Positions 56,314 to 64,000 of a stretch of 64,000 nt of DNA are shown here, one piece after another. The stretch is taken from contig WAID01000015.1 in the NCBI GenBank assembly GCA_016584495.1, positions 372,001 to 436,000 on the forward strand, in the 5' to 3' direction. The notes beneath the pieces are model-generated. The model did no database searches and was not told the DNA's origin. It worked only from the letters and a program-made list of their open reading frames with translations. Source of the stretch: Celoporthe dispersa. Lineage: Eukaryota > Ascomycota > Sordariomycetes > Diaporthales > Cryphonectriaceae. Within the stretch, counting starts at the first letter, position 1. Each line of letters opens with the position of its first letter. The position numbers and the translations under genes are program-made.

Positions 56314-57370
56314 TCAGCCTATGATGTCTCCTCTAGACTTCATGTCGTCCCTCCCTGCGGTGCCCAGGTCCTCCTTCGCATCCGGCCTGTCCCACGTCGC
56401 CCTCTCGAGCCTCTCCACCGCGCCGATCAGCTCCCAGATCCGCCCCGTCGCCCTCGCCCTCTCCGCCTCCCTGGCTGGCGAACGTCTCTTCCAGCGCAAC
56501 CCGCATGAACGTCGGCATCGCCGTCTTACCAGAAGCCTCGTAGTCGTAGATGACGACGTCCTCCTCGATGCGCGCGGCGACCCGCCTGTGCTTGTGTGAG
56601 AGCACCACCGCGTCCAGCACTAGTGACGACGCCGCCGGGCTAGACGATGACGATGGCGGGTGGCGCAGCTTGTGGTAGACGGAGATGCGGTCTGGATAGG
56701 TCAGGGGAAACTTGAAGTCGGCCTTGATGCTCTTCATGATGAGGCCGATTCCGCGCGGCGTCATCAGGCCGGCCCATTGGCGCCGGTGGGCTGGGTCCAC
56801 GCGGACGGCGAAGTTGGTGGCCCAGTTGACGCGGGAGGACTCGGCGTAGCGGATGTAGGTCACGTTGTTGACGTGTTGCTGGACGGCGCACACACATTGT
56901 CAGCCTCTCTCTCGTTCCGCCAGGTCATCCGCCAGTGCTTCTCCTCTCCTCTTTTGTCTCTCCTTCTCTCCCCTTCTTCTTTTCTCTATCCAACGTACGA
57001 AGCTATCCTGCTCCCCCCAGACGACCTGCTGTCCCTCCAGCCCCCTCCTCCCGCCCGTCAGAAAGCCCTCGCTCCCTGCCGCCAACGCCCTCCACTCCGC
57101 CGCCAGCGCGCCTAGAACCATGCCGGCCTCCGCGACCTGCGCAGGCGAGCAGCCGAACATGATGCACCTCCCTATGCGTGCGCGGAGATCAGACAGCCAT
57201 CTCGATGGTGGCGGCGGTGGCGGCGGAGGAGGAGGGTCTGCTATCGTCGAGTCGCTCGTATTCTTAAGCGTGGAGAGGAAGACGCGGGTGGTGAAGGAGG
57301 TAGGAGCCACGGTCCGGCTTCGGGATGGGAGGGGAAGGAGGAGGGGCGGCAGGGGCGCTCGGAGGGGCAT
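56314..57370 (-). CDS. Mitochondrial hotdog-fold (4HBT-like) thioesterase family protein, one frame break
   Basis: Exons 57370-56999 and 56878-56314; phase-0 intron with a GTACGT donor. The first 45 residues (MPLRAPLPPLLLPLPSRSRT...) form an Arg/Ser/Pro-rich mitochondrial leader, followed by a poly-Pro run coded by GGC/GGA repeats on the plus strand. The hotdog core begins LEGQQVVWGEQDSFQHVNNV and continues TYIRYAESSRVNWATNFAV and FPLTYPDRISVYHKLRHPP. The order (Asp then HVNN-x-x-Y-x-x-Y) is that of 4-hydroxybenzoyl-CoA-thioesterase-like proteins. After ALEETFASQ a GGG (plus 56469-56471) breaks the frame. With one G fewer the C-terminus continues GRIWELIGAVERLERATWDR to 56314 (311 residues). 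As read, it ends at 56333 with a Gly/Glu-rich tail. Substrate unknown. Confidence 0.83.
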
Positions 57371-57792
57371 CGCGGAGGAAGGAACCTGCTGATATAGAAA
57401 TCTTCAATGGACTGAGAACATAAGTCGCTACTTCAAACCAGACCAAGGCGAGACCCTCGAGCTTGCAACAAGCACTATATATACGAGTTCTGTCGCCGTG
57501 CGAGACTGTCCCTTGGAAGTCAGTTAGTAGGTGGAAATAAGGCAATGCGAACTCGGCTCTCAGAAGGCCCCCAGGACCCTGGGAAGTTGGCTGATAAGAT
57601 AAGAAGAGCTGTGGCGTCATCGCCTAAACCGTTGTCCTCACGATTGTCTGCCGGCGTCTGTCTACGCTCTCCGCCAAGGTCCGCTGTTCCCCTTCTCCTC
57701 TGTGACCAAAAAGAAAAAGAAAAAAACAATCTCTTTGGCCTAGACGACCACCCGAGGAGGATGCCTGTCGCAGTGCGCCCGAGACAAGCACA
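57371..57792. promoter_or_regulatory. Divergent promoter, hotdog / LYR-motif genes
   Basis: 422 bases between two divergent ATGs, both for mitochondrial-type proteins. A TATATATA element lies near 57475-57482, about 105 bp from the hotdog ATG, and A-rich sequence (57710-57728) near the LYR gene. Confidence 0.5.
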
Positions 57793-59108
57793 ATGCCGCC
57801 CCCGGTTAACCCAGAGCTAAGGCACGAGGTCATTGCGGTCTACAAAGGTACACCCCACAGAGCAGCGGTTCTATCCTCTTCAAACTTCACACAGATAGCC
57901 TCTGGCCAGCCGAGCCGTATCATCACCAAGCCTCGGGTCGAGAGACGGAGGAGTCAGAGACAAGAGAAAAAAAAAGGAGAAAGAGTAGAATGAAGACTGA
58001 CACCAGGAAACCTAAACCTCCCAGAGCTCCTCAACCTCGGCAGAGAATACCCACAGGGTTTCGACTACTTCCGCCCACGGCTACACAAGGCCTTCATGGC
58101 CAATGCGGGACTGCGCGACGAGGAGGCTATAAGGAAAGGAATCGAGAGGGCCAGATTCGTGCAGAAAGGTCAGTGTAGCCAGCCCCCCCTTCCTCTTCCT
58201 CCCTAAACACACACACACCAGAGTTCCGACGGCTTGTTTCAAGTATGCTGGCCATGTTGAAACTGACAATGAGTACCTTCGTCCCGGCAGAAATCGAAGC
58301 GCTGTGAGTTGGCGACCCTCACTCAGGCTGTTTACATACCCCCCTTCCCTTTTCTCCATCTCTCCCTCCCCGATCCCTCGTCTACAATCATCTACGCGGC
58401 AACAAGCACTACGACCCGAACCGACCGACGGAAGAAAGCAAAAAGCACACACATACATACACGCGCGCACACACACGAATGTGGGATGAGTGGGTGTGGA
58501 TCAGGTCGCATTTTTCAGCCTGCACCCCCCCCCCCCAGATGCCCGAGACACAAACGAAAGCACGTTCCTCGCTCGGTCCCGTCCCGAGATCCTTCCCGCT
58601 GAGACACAGAAACCACGGCAGAGACAGGATCTGCATCATGCCGGCTCGTGCATGCTGCATGCTGCAGATTCCCGACGACGGTGGTCGACATGCGTGCCAC
58701 ATGCATGCGTATAGGCCCGTTGTTTCGAGGCGCTTCCAGGGAGAAAGCTCTCCATACACTCCATACACGCGAGCAAGTGTAGCGTCTCTCCCTTTTCGTG
58801 ATGATGGGAACTTGCGGATAGCAAGACCTCCGCCGCGTTTACGATGAGTAGTACCAAGTGTATTGTCCAATGCCTGGGACGATGAAAAGAAAAGAAACTC
58901 ATGCACAAAAAAAACAAAAAAACAAAGGCCCTTTACCACCCAAGTCTGAACCGGTCCTACTCTAATAATAAAGAAATTCAACATGCGGGCATGGCTGGAA
59001 AAGAGATGCGGCGATGAGTCCAACATGGCTGACAGGTGTGTGCTCAATATATACAGGTATTACCTGAAGAGGTATCGCACGCTGAGGAAGCGGTATGATG
59101 GGGTATGA
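57793..59108 (+). CDS. LYR-motif protein, LYRM5/ETFRF1 type (4 exons, 13-nt micro-exon)
   Basis: Exons 57793-57847, 58025-58168, 58291-58303 and 59057-59108 give 87 residues. Sequence: MPPPVNPELRHEVIAVYK, then ELLNLGREYPQGFDYFRPRL, HKAFMANAGLRDEEAIRKGI, ERARFVQKEIEAL, and finally YYLKRYRTLRKRYDGV. This is the LYRM5 pattern (Tyr-Lys-Glu-Leu-Leu...GREYP, basic C-terminus). Human ETFRF1 removes flavin from electron-transfer flavoprotein in mitochondria (family knowledge). Exon 3 has only 13 nt, flanked by a CGGCAG acceptor and GTGAGT donor. The last intron is 753 nt, several times longer than others here, and holds AC repeats and a C11 run. Phases (1, 1, 2) all agree. Small single-domain proteins like this are easily missed by gene finders. 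Confidence 0.87.
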
Positions 59109-59249
59109 AGCGTCGCAGCGGACGTCTTATGGACCGTGATGGGAAGGAGGGAAAATAAAGGGGAGTCTGAAAGGCGTACACGCGCGCTTGGGAAGAACAA
59201 CGTCAGGATGGGTTCCATAGGCGATAGATGGAAATCCAGAGGTGGTTGA

Positions 59250-60753
59250 TCAGACATCCCCACCAGCGTTAGCATCACGAAGGAGGGGGTCCTTCAGCTT
59301 CCGAGCCCACCACGCCCCCACCTCGAGACATTCGCCCCAGCTCGCCCCGTCGTTCTCGAGGAGCTCCTTCATGAGCTTGCCCATCCAGGCGTCCCACTCG
59401 TCCTGCTTCTTGCCGCTCACCTCCCTCAGCACCGGCTCCATGCCCTCGATGAAGCCCAGCACCGTCTGCAGCGCGGTCTGCCTGAGCGCCAGCTGTGCCG
59501 AGCCTAGGATCCTGCCCTTCTTCTCCCCGTCACAGCTGTCGCCGCCGTGGGCCTTGCTCGCGGCCCGCCCTACGGCCTTGCCCGTGTCGACGTAGCTCTT
59601 GCCGTCCTTGGTCACCACGCCGCCCACGCCCTCCCGCTCCCACCGCACTTCTGTCAGCGGGATCGCCAGCCGCTTGAAGCCGAACCCGGTGAGCAGGGGC
59701 TCCTGGATGAAGTACGAGCCGATGTTGGCACACGGCCAGCTGAGCAGCTGCTGCGACTCGAGGTATTTGTTCACCCAGCTGTTGTACTCGATCAGGTAGA
59801 TGTTCTGTGGTCCCGAGAGCGGCGTGTTGTTGCCCAGGAAGTACGCGCCGAGCTCGGTGACCTGGTTCTCCTGCTCGCTCTTCTTGCCGCCGCCGCCGGA
59901 CGGGTCGCTGCCGTTGTTGTTCGTCGAGGAGGAGCCCGGCTCGTGCTCGAAGGCCTTGGGCCCCGTGGTCGGCGTGGGCGTGTCTGGCACGTGCGGCCTG
60001 AGCATGCGGATGGGGTGGTCGCAGTCCCAGGCCTCGAGGGTGCCGCCCGGCTTGAGGATGCGTTGGAACTCGTCCATGAGCGCCTGGAACTGGGTGAGCT
60101 TGTTGACCAGGGACAGCTCCTTGCACATGACCAGGTCGAACTCGTCGTCGGGGGAATGGGAGGGGCAGCATGCGCATGTCGTGCTGGACGAAATCCCACT
60201 TCATCTTCTTGTCCGGCGGCTGTTCTGCCCAGTTGCCGGCTGCTGAGGCTGCCGAGCCCCTGTCCTTGGGCGCCATCGGAGGAGCCGCGCTGCCGGGATC
60301 AGGCACGCCGGCTATTCCGCCGAGGGGTGCGATATCGAGCCCGGTAAAGGAGATGTTGGAGTGGCCCTTGCGGGAGAAGTACGAGTGGCACATCATGCTC
60401 CAGAACCCGTACCCGCAGGCCAGGTCGAGCACACGCGCGGGCGGGTGCTTGACGACGGCCGGGGAGCAGACGGGCCCGCCAAAGAGCTGGAAGAGGAGCA
60501 GGGTGCGCAGCGACTGGCGATGGAGCTCATGGAGGTCGACGGGGAGCGGATAGGGCAGGGTCGGGTCGGAGAGGTAGGTGCGGCCGTTGCTCTTGGTGAC
60601 GAAGGGCTTCCTGGGCGCGCCCTGCCGGGACCCGGTGGAGGCGTCATCGTCGTCTCTCGAGGCCGAGGCGAGGAAGTCGTTGACGGTGCGGCTGCTCAGC
60701 GAGGTGGTGGCGCTCACGCTCTGGGAGCGTAAGGTGCTGTCGCCGCCGGCCAT
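59250..60753 (-). CDS. SAM-dependent methyltransferase, one frame break
   Basis: Class-I methyltransferase. From the Met at 60753: a Ser-rich start, LPYPLPVDLHELHRQSLRTL, motif I in ARVLDLACGYGFWSMM (D-x-A-C-G-x-G), an acidic-end strand ISFTGLDIAPL, then DFVQHDMRMLPLPFP. Here, at a G5 run on the plus strand (60150-60154), the frame breaks. One base fewer gives DDEFDLVMCKELSLVNKLTQ and FQRILKPGGTLEAWDCDHPI (motif III-like PGG), an Asn/Gly-rich insert, and a helical C-terminal domain to 59250 (500 residues). The frame is open for about 60 residues above this Met (GEYRALRRAQRNNRLS), and a Pro/Ser-rich frame continues further with another offset, so the true N-terminus may be longer. Substrate unknown; similar fungal proteins are uncharacterised. 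Confidence 0.83.
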
Positions 60754-61744
60754 CGCATTGTGGTGTTGTCTCGGGCTGCGGAGGCGCTCGCGGTCGAAGG
60801 ATGCAGAGGCGGGTGTGGATGCGGTCGTGGTCGTCGATGTCGATGTCAGGCTCGGTGTCAGTGTAGGCAGAGCCGTGGGCGCGCTGAGCCTGTTGTTGCG
60901 CTGGGCCCTGCGGAGGGCTCGATACTCCCCTGACAGAGTATACAGGGGTCAGAGGGGCGCCAGAGTGTGGGTAAGGATGTGGGATGAGGAGCTGGTGGGG
61001 GTGTCTGGCAGGATCTGGGTGAGACTGGCGTCGTGGGTGGTGGTGGTGGTGGTTCTCAAGCCTCTGGCCTGGTCGCTGGTCACCGCCGGCTTGGTCCTGG
61101 TTGCGTTGGTGGGAGGAGGAGAAGGAGGAGGAGGTCGTAGTAGTAGTAGTAGCAGCAGAGGCGGAAAGGAGGCTGCGGGCGTCTGCGGGTGGTTTGTTGC
61201 AGGAGGCGCACACCGGGGTGGAGTTTGATGGAGATCCAGAAGATGGCAGACAGGAGGCGGCAGCGGATGCGGATGCAGGCCCGCCGACCAAGGCAGCAGG
61301 ACTTGCAGGTTCAGGGCCAGGGCCAGGTTCAGGCTCAGGGACCCTTGGCCTGGGGGGTCTGACACGAGAGGCGCCCTCAGGCGGGGCTGGATAGGTGCCG
61401 ACTCCCTGGCCACTTCCTCCGCCTGCCTCTCCTGCTCCCCCTCCTTCTTTTCTTGGAGGCGAGGCTGAGGCTGCATGGGCGCTTCGTGGCACGTCGTCTG
61501 CCTGCGCGGGCTGCTGCTGCTGCCGCCCCTCGTGTTCGCCCCTGTTACATGTGCAGTGCTCGTGTCCTGGCGCGTCTACTTCGCGCTCGTCGTCCGACGC
61601 CCTCGACGGGGGTTCGTTCATGTTCTTGTTCTTCTTTTTCGGGAGGAAGAGGGCCTGCGAGGGGGTCGCTCTGGATCTCGAACTGGCTGCGATCTCGCCC
61701 GGAAATGGCCGCCGACTTGCCGCAAAGCCCCACGCGTATTCCAT
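60754..61744 (-). other. Possible N-terminal extension of the methyltransferase gene
   Basis: A Pro/Ser/Gln-rich minus-strand frame from 61744 to about 60950 includes STPVCASCNKPPADARSLLS, Ser and Thr runs (from AGC/ACT repeats) and HHHHHP. The frame directly above the methyltransferase Met (PLYTLSGEYRALRRAQRNN) is offset by one base and is separated by a TGA at about 60950. One further one-base indel would fuse both into a long disordered N-terminus. Alternatively this is GC-rich 5' UTR/promoter without meaning. Unresolved. Confidence 0.35.
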
Positions 61745-64000
61745 CCTTGATCCTCTCTTATCCTGTTATCCTCTTTTGTATTTTTTTTCTCTTCTTTTTT
61801 CCCTTCTTCTCTTCCTCTCTCTCTCTCTGCCTGTCTCCTTCTCCTCCCTACCGCTGGGTCCGACGTGACTTAAGCGAGCCAACAGGTGATGGGCCAATGG
61901 TGATCTCGGTGCCCATCTGGGTCCCCTCAAGCGCCCGCCTCGGAACCATCTCCGTGGGGCCGTCCAGGATGGATAGACGACACAGCAGGCGCTCTGGCAC
62001 CTTACGACCTATACAGCCTGAGTCATGTACTATTAGGAGGCGTCAGTACTAAGGAGAGAGTGGCCACCTCGGCTCTAGAGGTGGATCTGTGCTGTGTACA
62101 GGAGAGAACTAGATAGAACAGGAGAGAAGAGGTGAGGAGCAGAAACGACCAAGGGACAGGATAGCAGGAATAGTGGTAGTTGGTGAGCGGGTGCACATAG
62201 CACAACGGGAGAAGGGGAGGGGGCGGGGGAAGGGTGTGTGCCTCCAGTACAGTAATCAGAGGTGCAGAGGTGTCAAAGTGTCGATCCTACACAAAAGGCA
62301 CACACACACACACACACTCTCTCTCTCTCTCTCTCGCTCACACACACCTACACACACACACACAGCACACCCACTTGTAAAAGTGCTGGCGTGTGGATAC
62401 AGTCGCCTCCTGGGCTAAACTCCTCCCAACAACGGGGAAATGTCCACCTTTGGTGTTGGAACACGTCGTCCAGCCAGCACAGAGCAGGCACTCCTCCACA
62501 CAGGGCAGTACATAGGATCACCACCCGTCAGGTGCCCCTCGCCGTACAGCCCGCCTGGTCCTGGGAAGGAGGAGGAGGATGCCTGCTCCGGCCGCCTGCT
62601 CGTGATAGAGACCCAGCCGGGTCGACCTTGCGGGTGCTGCTTACCTAACTGCGCCGCTCGAGCCCTGCGGAGGCCCTTCCGATGAGACCAAGGTAAGACG
62701 GCTTCGCACGTACAGCAGAAGCGCAGGATGGATGGTAGCAGAGTCGTGCTGGATTGAGGCAGCCCCCTTCGTTCACGGGCCGCGGTGTCGTGAATAGAAT
62801 ATCCCGAGCACCCTGTCCTTGTTCGGATGCTCAATGCTCAGATGCTCGACATGCGGGTTGCTTCCCCGGACGTGATCTCCTGTGGGGTCCCAGCGAGTCG
62901 CGCGCCCTGCAGGCTATTGAGATGATGGGCGGGCGGGCGGTGGCCTTTTTTCTTTCTTTCTCTCTCTCTCCTTCTTCCTCCTGGGTGCTCCTCTGCAGAT
63001 GCTACCTCTGCCGTGTTCGACTCGCGGGCTGTCGCAATCTGCCTCGACTTGAAACGGGCCCAGGGAGGGCCGACAACCGATATCGCTCGCCCACTCCTTC
63101 GTCTGCCCACCGTCTCTGCCTTTTCTCTCTCTTACACACACGACACAGACCACACGCCTCTGGCAGGCGGGCAGAGATAGGTAGATAGATAGATAGCCAC
63201 AGGCTGCGGAGTGGCTCGACCCAGCTCGACCCCACTGGCGATGATGAGGATGGGGAGGACGGCGACGGAGATGAGAACTAGTGGGCGGGCTGGAATCACC
63301 CCCAGGCGAGAGTTGCAAGAATTAAAAAAAAAATGCAAATTAGACCCCGCAAGACTAGAGGTAGGGCGAGGACGACGACGGCCACTGCCTTTTATACATA
63401 GTAACGCATGCGCGACCATATTTTTTTTTCTTTCTCTTTCCACGCGCCATCCAATTCGGTGTCTCACTAAACGGGTTCCTGCCCGCCCCCGCCCAGGTAA
63501 CCCGTCCGTCCGTCCTGCGAGGAAGCCTCGGCGGCAAAAATCCCATCCCTACCCTGCTCCTCCTCCTACTCCTCCTCCTCCTCTTCTTCCCGTCTGTGGC
63601 TGGGAGGGGGGGTGTGGGAAGCGGGCCAATATCGAGGTGGGAGCTCGTTACGGAGTAATGCGGGGGAGAAGCAACACTCTCTCGCATGCGGAACAAGGCC
63701 CAGGGCAGATTGCTATTTGGTGGGGGGGAGGGGAGGCGAGGGCAGGAGGACGCCGACCTGGCAGCGGCGGTCGGCTACGGATGATGGCACAGTAGCGTGC
63801 GTTTCCTTTTTTCTTTTCTTTTCTTTTTTTCTTTTTTTGCGCCCGAGTTTGTTATTGTCAAACAGCCACCCCAACCCAGCCCAAGGGCTCTGCGCCAGTC
63901 AATTGGACATCCTCCCTCCTGGTCGAGGCCACCGGTCCAAGCACTGGCGAGCCCGTTGGCCCGTGACAGTTTACCAGTCTCGCCCTAGTGCCTGCAGGGG
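61745..64000. other. Gene-poor terminal region with repeats
   Basis: (TC)n/T-rich 61790-61830, compound (AC)n(TC)n(AC)n at 62298-62366, (TC)n 62956-62972, (GATA)n 63181-63197, a T/C-rich tract 63540-63590 and T-rich 63807-63838. No supported coding region in either strand. Open stretches (for example 61453-62052 plus, 62834-62415 minus) have no domain and run through simple repeats. Confidence 0.5.
62298..62366 (+). repeat. (AC)n(TC)n(AC)n microsatellite
   Basis: CA units, then CT units, then interrupted CA units. Likely polymorphic. Confidence 0.8.

Noticed and set aside
1..64000. Secondary-metabolite gene cluster
   Set aside because: There are regulators, a transporter and tailoring-like enzymes, but no backbone synthase, terpene cyclase or prenyltransferase.
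1..64000. CRISPR arrays, insertion sequences, intact transposons
   Set aside because: Tandem repeats seen are micro- or minisatellites; no transposase, integrase or reverse transcriptase motif was found.

Overview
The window is nuclear DNA of a filamentous ascomycete (Pezizomycotina, most likely a Sordariomycete). Evidence: GC-rich coding regions with mostly 60-180 nt GT-AG introns; fungus-specific families (Rtt109, Rds1-like ferritin-fold protein, 2EXR, PTH11-type rhodopsin-domain protein, Zn2Cys6 factor, fungal bicupin oxalate decarboxylase); an intron-bearing tRNA-Val; and long gene-poor gaps full of microsatellites. I see no bacterial, viral, CRISPR or intact transposon content and no polyketide/peptide synthetase cluster.

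Layout. 0.2-4 kb (minus): beta-carbonic anhydrase and secreted bicupin oxalate decarboxylase. 4-8.6 kb: gene-poor. 8.6-17.4 kb: unknown basic protein, SET-domain methyltransferase (Rkm4/SETD6 type, with a GC-AG intron), Rtt109 histone acetyltransferase, mitoribosomal mL57, and a 2EXR protein. 19-25 kb: dienelactone hydrolase, soluble Ca3427-like substrate-binding protein, DUF1989 protein and HD phosphohydrolase, a compact metabolic neighbourhood. 26-35 kb: two-domain fasciclin protein, APC amino-acid transporter, seven-TM rhodopsin-domain protein. 36.8 kb: tRNA-Val(AAC), with a decayed 3' fragment of it 1.4 kb away. 38.9-44.8 kb: D-2-hydroxyacid dehydrogenase, an unrecognised spliced coding relic, and a small secreted jelly-roll-like protein with six exons. 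46.9-52.7 kb: Zn2Cys6 factor and bZIP factor. 54.2-60.8 kb: Rds1-like protein, mitochondrial hotdog-fold protein divergent from an LYRM5/ETFRF1-type LYR protein (13-nt micro-exon, 753-nt intron), and a SAM methyltransferase. 60.8-64 kb: proline/serine-rich upstream region, then repeats.

Two themes stand out. First, at least eight otherwise well-conserved genes carry nine single-base frame breaks, nearly all in short G/C runs. In every one a single base restores a full-length frame with correct intron phases, so base-level indels in the assembly are the simplest explanation; recent pseudogenisation is the alternative. Second, several gene pairs may share regulation: carbonic anhydrase/oxalate decarboxylase in tandem, Rtt109/mL57 and hotdog/LYR divergent, and the 3' ends of the hydrolase and binding protein only 23 bp apart.

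Exon boundaries were worked out by hand from splice sites, reading frame and remembered family sequence. No database search was possible.
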